Positions 24,014-32,043 of a DNA stretch of 64,000 nucleotides are shown piece by piece. The translations under genes and the position numbers were made by a program. A model generated the notes under the pieces. It ran no database searches, had not been told where the DNA came from, and worked only from the letters and a program-made list of their open reading frames with translations. Source of the stretch: Actinomadura_E scrupuli (GTDB lineage Bacteria; Actinomycetota; Actinomycetes; Streptosporangiales; Streptosporangiaceae). The stretch's first letter is position 1. Every line of letters starts with the position of its first letter. The stretch lies in assembly GCF_050971785.1 (NCBI RefSeq), contig NZ_JBPCCU010000002.1, positions 1,116,001 to 1,180,000 on the forward strand, written 5' to 3'.

Positions 24014-24898
24014 GTGTCGCGCACCGTGCTGATCACCGGAGCCACCGGAACCGTGTCCACCGCACTCATGAGTGCGCTGCGAGGGGCCGATGTGAACCTT
24101 CGTGCTCTCGTCCGCGAAGAGTCCAAAGCGGACGGCCCGCGCGAGCAGAACGCCGAGGTCTTCGTCGGTGACCTCGACGACGCCCGGTCGCTGCCGCCCG
24201 CCTTCGAGGGCGTGCAGGACGTGTGGCTGCTCACCCCGAACGGCCCGCGCGCTCCGGAGAACAACATGAACGCCGTCTGGGCAGCACGCCAAGCCGGTGT
24301 GGAGCGCATCGTGCGCTTGTCCGTCGTCGGCGCGGCACACGACGCACCGAACCGCAGCGGCAGGCTGCACGCGCTGTCCGACCGGGAGACCGAACGGTGC
24401 GGCGTGCGCTGGACGATCCTGCGTCCACTCTGGTTCATGCAGAACCTGCTGAACGAGGCGCGCGACATCTCCGCCACCGGCACCTTCTCGCTGAACATGG
24501 CCGCGGCGCGCATCGGCATGATCGACGTACGCGACATCGCCGAGTGCGCCGCCCGTGTGCTCCTCGACGACCCCGACCGCCACCACGGCCGGACGTACAC
24601 CCTCACCGGCCCGCGCTCGCTGACCTTTGAGGACGTCGCCGATCAATTGAGTCTCGCTCTCGGCAGGCCCATCACGTACCTGCCGGTAAGCGACGACACC
24701 AAGCGGAAGACACTACTCGGCTACGGCGTTCCGAAATGGATCGCCGACATGGTCGAGGAGTACGCGCAGGCGTACGTCTCCGGCTGGGGCGACTTCACCA
24801 CCGATACGGTCGCCGACCTTCTCGGCCACCCCCCGCGCGATATCGCCGACTTCGTCCGGGACCACGCCGCGGCGCTCAGCCCGGCCCACGACAACTGA
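24014..24898 (+). CDS. NmrA-like NAD(P)-binding oxidoreductase
   Basis: Atypical SDR of 294 residues. It begins SRTVLITGATGTVSTALMSAL (NAD(P)-binding GxxGxxx), has LVREESKADGP for adenine-phosphate contact and LRPLWFMQNLL in place of a catalytic YxxxK, which is usual for NmrA/HSCARG and SDR_a5-like proteins that act as redox sensors or quinone/azo reductases. I prefer GTG 24014 because AGGGAGA lies 6 nt upstream; ATG 24008 is too close to it. It is probably cotranscribed with the MFS exporter under LysR control and is convergent with the LacI gene. Confidence 0.85.
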   Translation: MSRTVLITGATGTVSTALMSALRGADVNLRALVREESKADGPREQNAEVFVGDLDDARSLPPAFEGVQDVWLLTPNGPRAPENNMNAVWAARQAGVERIVRLSVVGAAHDAPNRSGRLHALSDRETERCGVRWTILRPLWFMQNLLNEARDISATGTFSLNMAAARIGMIDVRDIAECAARVLLDDPDRHHGRTYTLTGPRSLTFEDVADQLSLALGRPITYLPVSDDTKRKTLLGYGVPKWIADMVEEYAQAYVSGWGDFTTDTVADLLGHPPRDIADFVRDHAAALSPAHDN

Positions 24899-24909
24899 AA
24901 GCTCGGTCG

Positions 24910-25914
24910 TCAGGAGGGCGTGGACTCCCGGACGATCAGTTCCGGCTGGAACATGATCTGCTGGTGGGCGTGTCCCCCGGGGCTGTCGCACTCGTCGAGC
25001 AGCAGTTCGGCGGCGATCCGGCCGAGTTGATAGGTCGGCTGCCGTATCGAACTGAGCGGCACCGCCGCCGCGGCGGTGAACTCGATGTCGTCATATCCGA
25101 TCAAGGCGACGTCCTTGGGGACGCGTACGTCTCGCTGGATGAGCGTACGAAGCATCCCCAGGGCCAGCAGGTCGTTCGCGCAGAAGATCGCTTCCGGTAG
25201 CTCGCCGAGCAACGTCTCGGCCGCCTCCTGCCCGGCCCGTGCGGTCATCGCGGGAACGACGATCTCGCGGAGCGTGCCGGTTCCCACGGCCGCCACCGCC
25301 TGCCGTGCGCCGGTGAGCCGGTCCATGCACTGCCGGATGGACAACTGGCCGCTCACATACGCCACGTCCCGCGCACCGTTCTCCAGCAGATGACCCATGG
25401 CGAGCCGGCCGCCGGCCACGTCGTCAACGGTCACCGAGCACTGGTCGGACTGCGTCGCGGGATGGTCCAGCATCACGGTGGCGACCCCCCGCTCGCGCAG
25501 AACGTCCAAGGGGGCGGGATCGTCGCTCACCGGGGTGACCAGAACGCCGCGCACCTGCTGTTCGGCGAGCATCAGGAGGTTGCGCCTCTCGCGTTCTCGA
25601 GAGGTGTTCGAGCTGCACAGAATGACCGCGTACCCACGTTCGCTGAGAGCGTCCTCGACGCCTCGGGCCATGTCGGTGAAGAACGGATTTCCCAAATCCA
25701 GGATCATCAATCCGACGGTGCGGCTCTGCCCGGCGCGCAGGCTCGACGCGGAGGCGTTGCGGACGAATCCAAGCTCCCGAATGGCATCGAGGACCCGAAC
25801 CCGGGTGGCGGCGGCGACCCGCTCCGGCCGGTTGAGCACGTTCGACACCGTTCCGGGTGAGACACCCGCCCGCTGCGCGACCTGCCTGATGTCCACCGAG
25901 TGAGAACCGTCCAC
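24910..25914 (-). CDS. LacI-family transcriptional repressor
   Basis: A 334-residue regulator. The HTH (VDIRQVAQRAGVSPGTVSNVLNRPERV) is followed by the hinge helix (SASSLRAG) and a periplasmic-binding-protein-like sensor domain (TVGLMILDLGNPFFTDMARGVEDAL, then LGYD-type IGYDDIEFTAAAAVPLSSIRQP near the C-terminus). Such proteins repress sugar uptake and catabolism genes. The only nearby candidate target is a decayed sugar ABC ATPase starting 47 bp upstream on the other strand, so its original regulon appears lost here. GTG 25914 or GTG 25896 could be the start. Confidence 0.9.
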   Translation of the reverse strand: MDGSHSVDIRQVAQRAGVSPGTVSNVLNRPERVAAATRVRVLDAIRELGFVRNASASSLRAGQSRTVGLMILDLGNPFFTDMARGVEDALSERGYAVILCSSNTSRERERRNLLMLAEQQVRGVLVTPVSDDPAPLDVLRERGVATVMLDHPATQSDQCSVTVDDVAGGRLAMGHLLENGARDVAYVSGQLSIRQCMDRLTGARQAVAAVGTGTLREIVVPAMTARAGQEAAETLLGELPEAIFCANDLLALGMLRTLIQRDVRVPKDVALIGYDDIEFTAAAAVPLSSIRQPTYQLGRIAAELLLDECDSPGGHAHQQIMFQPELIVRESTPS

Positions 25915-25960
25915 GGGAGTGCTCGTACCTGCCTCTCGCTGGACAGCCTAGAGCCAGCCC

Positions 25961-26160
25961 GTGGCCACCGGACTCCTGACTTCATTCACGGAACACGGCG
26001 ACATCCGGCCCGGTGAGGTGCACGCCGTGGTGAGGGAGAACGGCGCCGGAAAATCGACACTGCCGAAGGTTCTCGGCGGGGTTCACCGGCCGAGCGCGGG
26101 TGAGGTCCGCTTGGCGGGCACGCGCTACCGTCCCCGCCGGCCTGCGGACGCCTGCCCGGG
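25961..26160 (+). pseudogene. Remnant of a sugar ABC transporter ATPase (RbsA/MglA type)
   Basis: The frame from 25961 reads DIRPGEVHAVVRENGAGKST then LPKVLGGVHRPSAGEVRLAG and a weak RYRPRRPADA. This is the start of a ribose/xylose-type ABC ATPase (normally GENGAGKSTLMKILAGVHRPDAG). Only about 65 of roughly 500 residues remain. The Walker A lead residue is Arg instead of Gly, and the frame then continues into sequence antisense to the desaturase. It lies beside a LacI gene, the usual partner of such operons, so this is a deletion scar. Confidence 0.75.
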
Positions 26161-26175
26161 CGGCCGGTGGGGTGG

Positions 26176-27120
26176 TCACCCGGCCCGGCGGGCGGCGATG
26201 CGGCGGGGGTCGGGCCAGCGTACGTCGTGGACCCAGCCGAGCCGCTCCAGCACCCGGATCAGGCGGGCACTGGGATCGAGCTGCCCCTTGAGGACTCCGT
26301 GCCGGGCGGAGGTCGGATCCGCGTGGTGCCAGTTGTGCCACCCCTCGCCCAGGGTGAGCAGGGCCACCCAGCGCACGTCGCGGGACTGGTCCCGGGTCAC
26401 GAAGTGCTGCTCGCCGAAGGTGTGCGCGATGGAGTTCACCGACCAGGTGACATGGTGCACGACGGCGTAGCGGACGAACCCGCCCCAGAACAGGGCGGTC
26501 AGCGCGCCGTGCCACGAGAGCGCCCACAGACCGCCGATCACGGCGGGCAGCAGCAGGGACCCTGCCGCGATCAGCGGGTAGAGGGCGTCGAGCCGCCGGA
26601 TCGCCGGATCGGCGAGGAGGTCGGGTGCCCAGTGCTCGCGGTCGGAACGGTACCGGGCGGCGAAGAACCAGCCGATCTGGGCCCAGAGCAGGCCCTTGAG
26701 CAGCGCGAACCCGCTGTCCCCGAACCGCCACGGCGAATGCGGGTCGCCGGGACGGTCCGCGAACTTGTGGTGCCGCCGGTGCTCGGCCACCCACAGCGTG
26801 ACCGGTCCCTCCAGCGCGACGCCGCCGACGACGGCCAGGGCGATCCGCAGTCGCCTGCCGCACTTGAAGGCCCGATGGGTGAAGTAGCGGTGGTATCCGA
26901 TGGTGATCCCGAAGATGCTGAGGAGGTACATCAGCACCGCGATCACCACGTCGTGCCAGCCGAGGCCCCACTGCCACAGCGCCGGGACCGCGGCGGCCAG
27001 GGCGAGCACGGGCAGCACCAGCAGTGTGATCAGGAAGCCGATCCGGCGTCCGGTCGTGGCCGGCACCATGCCGGGCGGCTGGAACTCCGCCACCCGGGTC
27101 TCCGGCACCGAGGGGGTCAC
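26176..27120 (-). CDS. Membrane fatty-acid (acyl-CoA) desaturase
   Basis: Di-iron membrane desaturase of 314 residues that introduces a double bond into an acyl chain using O2 and electrons. All three histidine boxes are present: HRYFTH, EHRRHH and EGWHNWHH, with hydrophobic segments at about residues 28-75 and 170-215 placing them on the cytosolic side. There is no fused cytochrome b5 or ferredoxin domain. GTG 27120 overlaps the stop of the cyclooxygenase-like gene (GTGA), with GGAGATCC as ribosome binding site, so it is translationally coupled. It is the last gene of the operon. In this context it may provide or modify the unsaturated acyl substrate of the dioxygenase. Confidence 0.9.
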   Translation of the reverse strand: MTPSVPETRVAEFQPPGMVPATTGRRIGFLITLLVLPVLALAAAVPALWQWGLGWHDVVIAVLMYLLSIFGITIGYHRYFTHRAFKCGRRLRIALAVVGGVALEGPVTLWVAEHRRHHKFADRPGDPHSPWRFGDSGFALLKGLLWAQIGWFFAARYRSDREHWAPDLLADPAIRRLDALYPLIAAGSLLLPAVIGGLWALSWHGALTALFWGGFVRYAVVHHVTWSVNSIAHTFGEQHFVTRDQSRDVRWVALLTLGEGWHNWHHADPTSARHGVLKGQLDPSARLIRVLERLGWVHDVRWPDPRRIAARRAG

Positions 27121-28742
27121 GAGGATCTCCCTGCCCGCGGCGCGTGCTTGCCGCCGCGGCCCATCGCGATGTCGTACCGCCCGGGATCCTCGGGGATGTT
27201 GCGGTGCAGGACGTCGGAGAGGCAGCGGGTGCCGCGCAGGATGCGCATGCCGATCGGGGAGAAGGTCTCCGGGGTGAAGATCCGGGGCGCCAGCAGCGGA
27301 TTGGTGAGGGCCTGCGAGAGCGCGTCGACCGTGACGATCCGGCCGAGGAGCCGTCCGAGGACCCCGCCCTCGCGAGGTTCCTCGGCGAAGAGCCCGGTGT
27401 ACAGCTCGATGTCCGCCACGCTCCGGTAGGTGGCCCGCAGTCCTTCCTGGACCTGCGGGTCCCCGGAGATCTGGCCGACGTCGGTCACCCGCGGGAAGCC
27501 GCAGTAGGCGCGGTAGTCGTTGTAGGAGGCCAGCTGCACCGCCCGGCCCTCGGCCAGGCTCGCGGTCTCGACCGGCAGGAGGACCGGATCGGTGTTGAAC
27601 AGGCCGATCCGGCCTGCGGGCTGGGCCGAGGCGTCGGCCATGGCCGGGCCGAGACCGCGCTCGACCAGCATCCGCCCGTTGTGCAGGGTCTCCGCCAGCG
27701 GGACCGGCCGCCCGCCCACCAGCACCGTCGAGGGCACCAGGCCGTGCCACCGGTAGAGCAGGTTGAACTCCACGGACGCCCAGTTCTGCCGGTTCCACCG
27801 GGCCGTGGCCGCGATCCGGTGGTCCAGGACGAAGCGGAAGTGGTACGGCGTGATGTGGTTGATGTACTCCTCCAGCACGATCCTGATCAGCATCACGATC
27901 AGGATGTTGCGGGTGGTCTGGAAGATCCGCTCGTCGTCCCAGCGGGGGTGGCCTTCGGCCAGCTCTCCGGCGATGCGGTTGTGCTCCCGGAGGAAGAGCA
28001 CGTTCATCATCATCGGCCCGAGGTTGGAGTTGGCCCGGTCGCTCCCGGCCGCGAACAGGTCGTCGCGCCGGTCGGCCGGCACCTGGTCGAAGTGCGCGAC
28101 CGACAGGGCGGAGAACTCCGGCTTGACGGCTCCGTGCTCGCACAGCGCGGGCGGGAACTCCGCGCCGTTGATCAGCCGGCTCTTGAGCCGGCCGCCGGAG
28201 AAGGTGCGCAGGCAGGCGGTGACCTCGTCGTCGAGCCCGTACAGCTGGCACAGGTCGATCTCATGGGGGGACAGCGTGCGGCGCGGATCGCGTCCGTCCC
28301 TGGTCTCGCCGCGCAGGAAGCCGTCGGTGAACCACTGGGCGAAGGCGGGGAAGAGCACCGTGGACCGGGGACAGAGCTTGGTCCGGCCCTCCCGGGCGAA
28401 CAGCTTCGCGACCTCGTCGACGCCGGGCCGGCCGCTCTCCTGGTCGGGGACCGGCGGCAGGTGCCGGGAGGAGTAGGTCCGGTCGATCAGCGAGGCCCAC
28501 GAGGTGTAGGCGCTCATCGTGCTGAGCGGATTGGGGCGGGCGGGCATCTTGCGGACACCGCTGTTGATCAGTGCCCGGTTGGCCGCCCGCCGCACCGACG
28601 GATGGCCTTGCAGGGCCCGCCAGATCGGCTCGCCGTGGCCGAGCGCGTACGCCTCCAGCCGGTTGCGCAGGCCGTCGCGGGAGGTGTCCCGCCGTCCGCG
28701 GTGGTCCGTCGCGGTGCCCGGCTCCCTGGTCTCCGTGGTCAT
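27117..28742 (-). CDS. Cyclooxygenase-like animal heme peroxidase
   Basis: A 541-residue heme dioxygenase/peroxidase aligning along its length with prostaglandin H synthase. From memory of the animal sequence the matches are: R64 (GVRKM) to COX Arg120, YSSRHLPPVP (about 90-99), FAQWFTDGF (134-142), FLREHNRIAGEL (250-261), HPRWDDERIFQTTRNIL (265-281), VEFNLLYRWHGLVP (324-337) with Y330 and H333 matching catalytic Tyr385 and proximal His388, and S476 (ALSQALTNPL) at the aspirin-acetylated Ser530. Differences: COX distal His207 is Asp140 and Tyr355 is His354. There is no signal peptide or EGF domain. ATG 28742 overlaps the P450 stop (ATGA). Expected chemistry: O2 insertion into an unsaturated fatty acid. 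Related DOX enzymes (alpha-DOX, Ppo) are alternatives. Confidence 0.85.
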   Translation of the reverse strand: MTTETREPGTATDHRGRRDTSRDGLRNRLEAYALGHGEPIWRALQGHPSVRRAANRALINSGVRKMPARPNPLSTMSAYTSWASLIDRTYSSRHLPPVPDQESGRPGVDEVAKLFAREGRTKLCPRSTVLFPAFAQWFTDGFLRGETRDGRDPRRTLSPHEIDLCQLYGLDDEVTACLRTFSGGRLKSRLINGAEFPPALCEHGAVKPEFSALSVAHFDQVPADRRDDLFAAGSDRANSNLGPMMMNVLFLREHNRIAGELAEGHPRWDDERIFQTTRNILIVMLIRIVLEEYINHITPYHFRFVLDHRIAATARWNRQNWASVEFNLLYRWHGLVPSTVLVGGRPVPLAETLHNGRMLVERGLGPAMADASAQPAGRIGLFNTDPVLLPVETASLAEGRAVQLASYNDYRAYCGFPRVTDVGQISGDPQVQEGLRATYRSVADIELYTGLFAEEPREGGVLGRLLGRIVTVDALSQALTNPLLAPRIFTPETFSPIGMRILRGTRCLSDVLHRNIPEDPGRYDIAMGRGGKHAPRAGRSS

Positions 28743-30070
28743 GTCAGGGCCTCCTGGCGCCGGCCGGCGGACGAGCCGACGGCGAGGGCGAACCGGGTGG
28801 GGAACGCCGTGCCGTCGAAGCCGATGGCTCCGTCGGGTGGGGGCAGCAACTGGAGCTCCGGGCGGAGAAGGACCCGCCGGACCATCTCCGTGATGGTCGC
28901 CGCGCCGGCGTAGCCGCCCACGCAGTCGTGCACCCCGTGGCCGAAGTGCAGGTAGGCGAAGGCGGGCCGGTCGATCCGGAAGGCGTCGGGCTCGGGCACC
29001 ACGGCCGGGTCGGACATGGCGGCGGGATGGCAGGCCATGACGACCGTGCCGGCCGGGATGACCGTCTCCCGGGGGGTGCCGGACGCGAGCGTGTAGGTCT
29101 CCTCGCACAGCCGGAAGACGTACGCCGCGAACGGGTTCAGCCGGAGGGCCTCCCAGACGTAGCGGTCGAACAGCGCCGGGTCGTCGGCCGCCGCCCGCTC
29201 CGCCTCGCGGCGGACGCCGGGGCGCAGCATGAGCTGCTCGATCACCTGGACCACCGACTGCGCGGTGTTCTCGAGATAGCCGATGAGCATCCCGGCGAGA
29301 TTGGCCGCCACCCGGTGATCGTCGAAGGACAGCTCAGCGGGCGGGCACAGGCGCAGCAGCCTGCCGAGGACGTCCTGGGGCACCTCCTCGGGCCGGTCCT
29401 GGAGGGACGCGCGGCGTTCGGCGATCAGCCCGGCCAGGTAGGCGCGCATCTCCTTCCCGGCGGCGGCCGCCGCGGCGTTCGGCTCCGGATCGCGCCGCGG
29501 GTTCCGGAAGATCGCGATCTGGCTGGCCTGGGACCAGCGGGTCATGCTCTCCTCGTCCGGGCCGGGGAAGCCGAGATAGGCACCGCAGATCTTCAGCGGA
29601 ACGCGCCGGGCGAAGTCCCTGACGAGATCGATCCGGTCCTCGCCGCGGGCTCGGGCCCGCTCCAGCAGGCCGTCCAGCGCGGCGTCGGCGAACCCGCCGG
29701 CCAGTTCCCGTACGTGCTGCGCGTCGTGCGGCAGCAGGACCGCCTGCGCCACGCCCCGCTCCGCCCGGTGCTCACGGCCGTCCCGGGACAGGATGAAGGG
29801 CCCGTCCAGCACCACGTCCATCATCGGCGCGTACGCGCGGACCGTGAACACCTCGCTCCGCGACAGCACCTCGGTGACGTCGGCGAACCGGGTGACGAAG
29901 ACCCCGAAAGGGGTGACCAGGACGGGCCGGTCCCTGCAGAGCCGGGCGTAGAACGCCCGCCGGTCGGTGGTGAGCCACTGGGCCAGCAGAGCACCTTGGC
30001 GCGCCGGCCCCTCGGCGGCCGCCGCGTCGTACTCCTCGAGAAAATCCATGGGTGCCCCCTGTTCTGACAT
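28739..30070 (-). CDS. Cytochrome P450, probable hydroperoxide-processing type
   Basis: A 443-residue soluble P450. The heme-thiolate loop is YLHFGHGVHDCVGGYAG (Cys383), and the ExxR pair is E307-R310 (WEALR). The I-helix reads LIGYLENTAQS (262-272): where most P450s have (A/G)Gx(D/E)T it has G-Y-L-E-N, so the proton-relay threonine is replaced by Asn. P450s that rearrange fatty-acid hydroperoxides or endoperoxides rather than activating O2 often have altered I-helices, so together with the coupled cyclooxygenase-like gene I infer a hydroperoxide isomerase or lyase. The ATG has GAGG upstream. No ferredoxin or reductase is encoded nearby, which agrees with a reductant-free reaction. Confidence 0.88.
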   Translation of the reverse strand: MSEQGAPMDFLEEYDAAAAEGPARQGALLAQWLTTDRRAFYARLCRDRPVLVTPFGVFVTRFADVTEVLSRSEVFTVRAYAPMMDVVLDGPFILSRDGREHRAERGVAQAVLLPHDAQHVRELAGGFADAALDGLLERARARGEDRIDLVRDFARRVPLKICGAYLGFPGPDEESMTRWSQASQIAIFRNPRRDPEPNAAAAAAGKEMRAYLAGLIAERRASLQDRPEEVPQDVLGRLLRLCPPAELSFDDHRVAANLAGMLIGYLENTAQSVVQVIEQLMLRPGVRREAERAAADDPALFDRYVWEALRLNPFAAYVFRLCEETYTLASGTPRETVIPAGTVVMACHPAAMSDPAVVPEPDAFRIDRPAFAYLHFGHGVHDCVGGYAGAATITEMVRRVLLRPELQLLPPPDGAIGFDGTAFPTRFALAVGSSAGRRQEALT

Positions 30071-30085
30071 CGGTGACCTCGCGGG

Positions 30086-31666
30086 TCAGTGAGTGTGAGT
30101 GCCGGACTCGCCGGGCGAGGCGCCGGGTCGATCGCTGCCGACGCGGGGCACGGGAACATGCGGGTCGGATGTAGGTGCCGGAGCCGGTGCCCGGTGGACG
30201 GCGTGGGCGGCGCGGAGCCCGGATTCGAGTGCCCCCTCTATCCAGGCGTGCCAGAGGGAGCAGTGCTCGCCGGCGAAGTGGACGCGCCCCTCGGGCTCGA
30301 GGATGTGCGCGTGCAGGGCGGTCTGCTGATGCGGCTCGAAGAGCGCGAAGGCTCCCGCCGCGAAGGGATCGTCGTACCAGGCGTGGCTGGCGCCGAACTC
30401 GAACACCTCACGGATCTGGGGATGAATCTTGGCGACGTCCTCGAGGGCCTGCTCGATGCGGCGCTCGGGGCTCATCGCTCCCCAGCGCAGCGCGTCCTGA
30501 CCCCAGGTGTAGCTGGCCAGCAGCACGGCCCGCCGCTCGTCCGGATCGGAGTAGGAGGGATAGCAGATCCGCCGGATCGGCAGATCGGTGACCGTGGTGC
30601 CGCCGACGATCCCGTCGGTCCGCTCCCAGAAGCGCTCGCGCACCTGAAAAAGGATCTTGGTCGAGGCGTTGTAGTTGAGCTCCCGGATCGCCCGTTGCTT
30701 GGGCCGGGAGAAGGCGGGGATCACCTCGATGTCGCGCAGCACCGAGAACGGGATGGTGCAGATCGCGTAGTCGGCCCTCAGCCGGGTGCGCCCGGCGGCG
30801 GTGCGTACGTGCAGCACGACCTCTTCGTCGTTCTGCTCGATGGCGTGCACCTCGTGGCCGAGCCGTACCCGGTCCGAGATCTCCTGGTAGAAGGCCCGGG
30901 GGAGCTGGTCCGCACCGCCGACGATCTCCTGCATGTCCTCGAACGCCCGCCCGATGATCTCCCGGAACTGCTCGATCACGGCGGCGTTGAGGTTGGACTC
31001 CCGGAAGCTCATGATCCCGTAGAGCTCGATGGCGCCCGGTGAGAACCCGCGCTCCTGCAGGAAGCTCCGGATGGAGTAGCGGTCGTACTCCGCGCAGAGC
31101 CGGTCGAGGGCGAACTCGCCCTCCTGCCGGTAGAGCTCCCGGATCTCCTCGGTGGCGGTGCCCCACAGATCGTTGTAGGTCCGTCCGCGCTCGTGAGCGG
31201 CCAGGTCGAAGTCGAGCCGGTCCGGGTGCGCGTTGAGCTCCCGCATGGTCAGCCGGCGCCCCTGGATGTAGACCAGGGAGTCGGGATTGTCCATGGTGAA
31301 CGGCCGTAGCCGCAGCCCGAACCTGCGGCAGTACGCCAGCGTGAGGTCGTGCACCCGGGGAATGCGCATCGCTCCCGCCTCGGCGTACAGGCCGGGGGCG
31401 AAGCTCCGCAGGGTGTGGACGCGGCCGCCGACCCGGCTCTGCGCCTCCAGCAGGATCGGGTCATGGCCCTGCCGGGCGAGCTCGTAGGCGGCGACCAGCC
31501 CGGCCATCCCCGCGCCGATGATCAGGACGCGTTTGGGGGAGGCGGTCCGCTCGGTGGACTCTTCCACGGCGGCGACCAGGTCCGGGTCGACCCTGGTGCC
31601 CGCGCCGGGGGTCAGGGCGCCCGCGGCGGTCATTTCGGAGGGAGTGGCCGATGGCAGGTTGTGCAC
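30086..31666 (-). CDS. FAD-dependent amine oxidase / L-amino-acid-oxidase-like flavoprotein
   Basis: A 526-residue flavoprotein. The Rossmann FAD loop RVLIIGAGMAGLVAAYELARQG (about 46-67) leads into EAQSRVGGRVHTLR. The segment AEAGAMRIPRVHDLT resembles L-amino-acid oxidases, and the C-terminal FAGEHCSLWHAWIEGALESG completes the FAD site. Likely an oxidase transferring hydride to O2, but the same superfamily includes fatty-acid double-bond isomerases, which would suit the lipid-modifying neighbours; the sequence cannot decide. The N-terminal 40 residues are disordered and there is no Tat or Sec signal. GTG 31666 follows GAGAGGA. It is 15 bp upstream of the P450 gene, in the same operon. The 35-residue Pro/Ser/His tail is unusual. 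Confidence 0.85.
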   Translation of the reverse strand: MHNLPSATPSEMTAAGALTPGAGTRVDPDLVAAVEESTERTASPKRVLIIGAGMAGLVAAYELARQGHDPILLEAQSRVGGRVHTLRSFAPGLYAEAGAMRIPRVHDLTLAYCRRFGLRLRPFTMDNPDSLVYIQGRRLTMRELNAHPDRLDFDLAAHERGRTYNDLWGTATEEIRELYRQEGEFALDRLCAEYDRYSIRSFLQERGFSPGAIELYGIMSFRESNLNAAVIEQFREIIGRAFEDMQEIVGGADQLPRAFYQEISDRVRLGHEVHAIEQNDEEVVLHVRTAAGRTRLRADYAICTIPFSVLRDIEVIPAFSRPKQRAIRELNYNASTKILFQVRERFWERTDGIVGGTTVTDLPIRRICYPSYSDPDERRAVLLASYTWGQDALRWGAMSPERRIEQALEDVAKIHPQIREVFEFGASHAWYDDPFAAGAFALFEPHQQTALHAHILEPEGRVHFAGEHCSLWHAWIEGALESGLRAAHAVHRAPAPAPTSDPHVPVPRVGSDRPGASPGESGTHTH

Positions 31667-31690
31667 GATGACGGTCCTCTCGTCGTCGGG

Positions 31691-31945
31691 TCAGGGAGCG
31701 GGAGGCAGGGCGACGGCGCGGCCGTGCTCCTCGAGCCGGGCGGCGGCCGTGGCCAGGTCCGCGGAGGCGGCGAGGCAGCGGGTGACGTGGCCGTGCAGCA
31801 CGTCCTCGAGCCAGGCGGGTGCGGCGGCGGTCTCCGCCAGGCCGCGGGCGATGTCGCCCAGCCGCGCGGCGCATGCGGCGAGCGAGCCGGAATCGGTGTG
31901 CAGGGTCGTGGCGTGGGCGGCGATGGCCGAGGGGTCGGCGGGCAT
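31691..31945 (-). CDS. Small helical protein with WXG100/EspC-like pattern
   Basis: An 84-residue, Ala-rich, all-helical protein. Two heptad-rich helices (about 6-40 and 48-78) flank APAWLEDVL, with a Trp at the turn as in WXG100/DUF2580-type proteins associated with type VII secretion, although the strict WxG is absent. ATG with GGAGAGG upstream makes it a convincing gene. It is in the operon between the hydrolase and the amine oxidase, 24 bp from the latter. It may be a partner or chaperone for the hydrolase, whose N-terminus contains a similar helical stretch. No ESX core genes are nearby. Confidence 0.7.
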   Translation of the reverse strand: MPADPSAIAAHATTLHTDSGSLAACAARLGDIARGLAETAAAPAWLEDVLHGHVTRCLAASADLATAAARLEEHGRAVALPPAP

Positions 31946-32043
31946 GGACCTCTCCGGTTCGGTGTCGCTGGGGCGGGGTGGTCGGCTCGGTGCGGGTGGT
32001 TTGGAGGCGGTACGGGGGCGGCGGGAGCCGGCTGGTGGTCCGG

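Noticed and set aside
26176..28251. 691-aa frame extending the desaturase upstream
   Set aside because: The upstream part is the out-of-frame shadow of the cyclooxygenase-like gene; the desaturase has its own GTG and ribosome binding site at 27120.
30086..31666. Indolocarbazole-type pathway (amine oxidase plus P450)
   Set aside because: No chromopyrrolic acid synthase, halogenase or prenyltransferase is present; the other neighbours are lipid enzymes.
31691..31945. True ESX (type VII) secretion locus
   Set aside because: The small protein lacks strict WxG and no EccC, EccD or mycosin gene is nearby; only a loose resemblance was kept.
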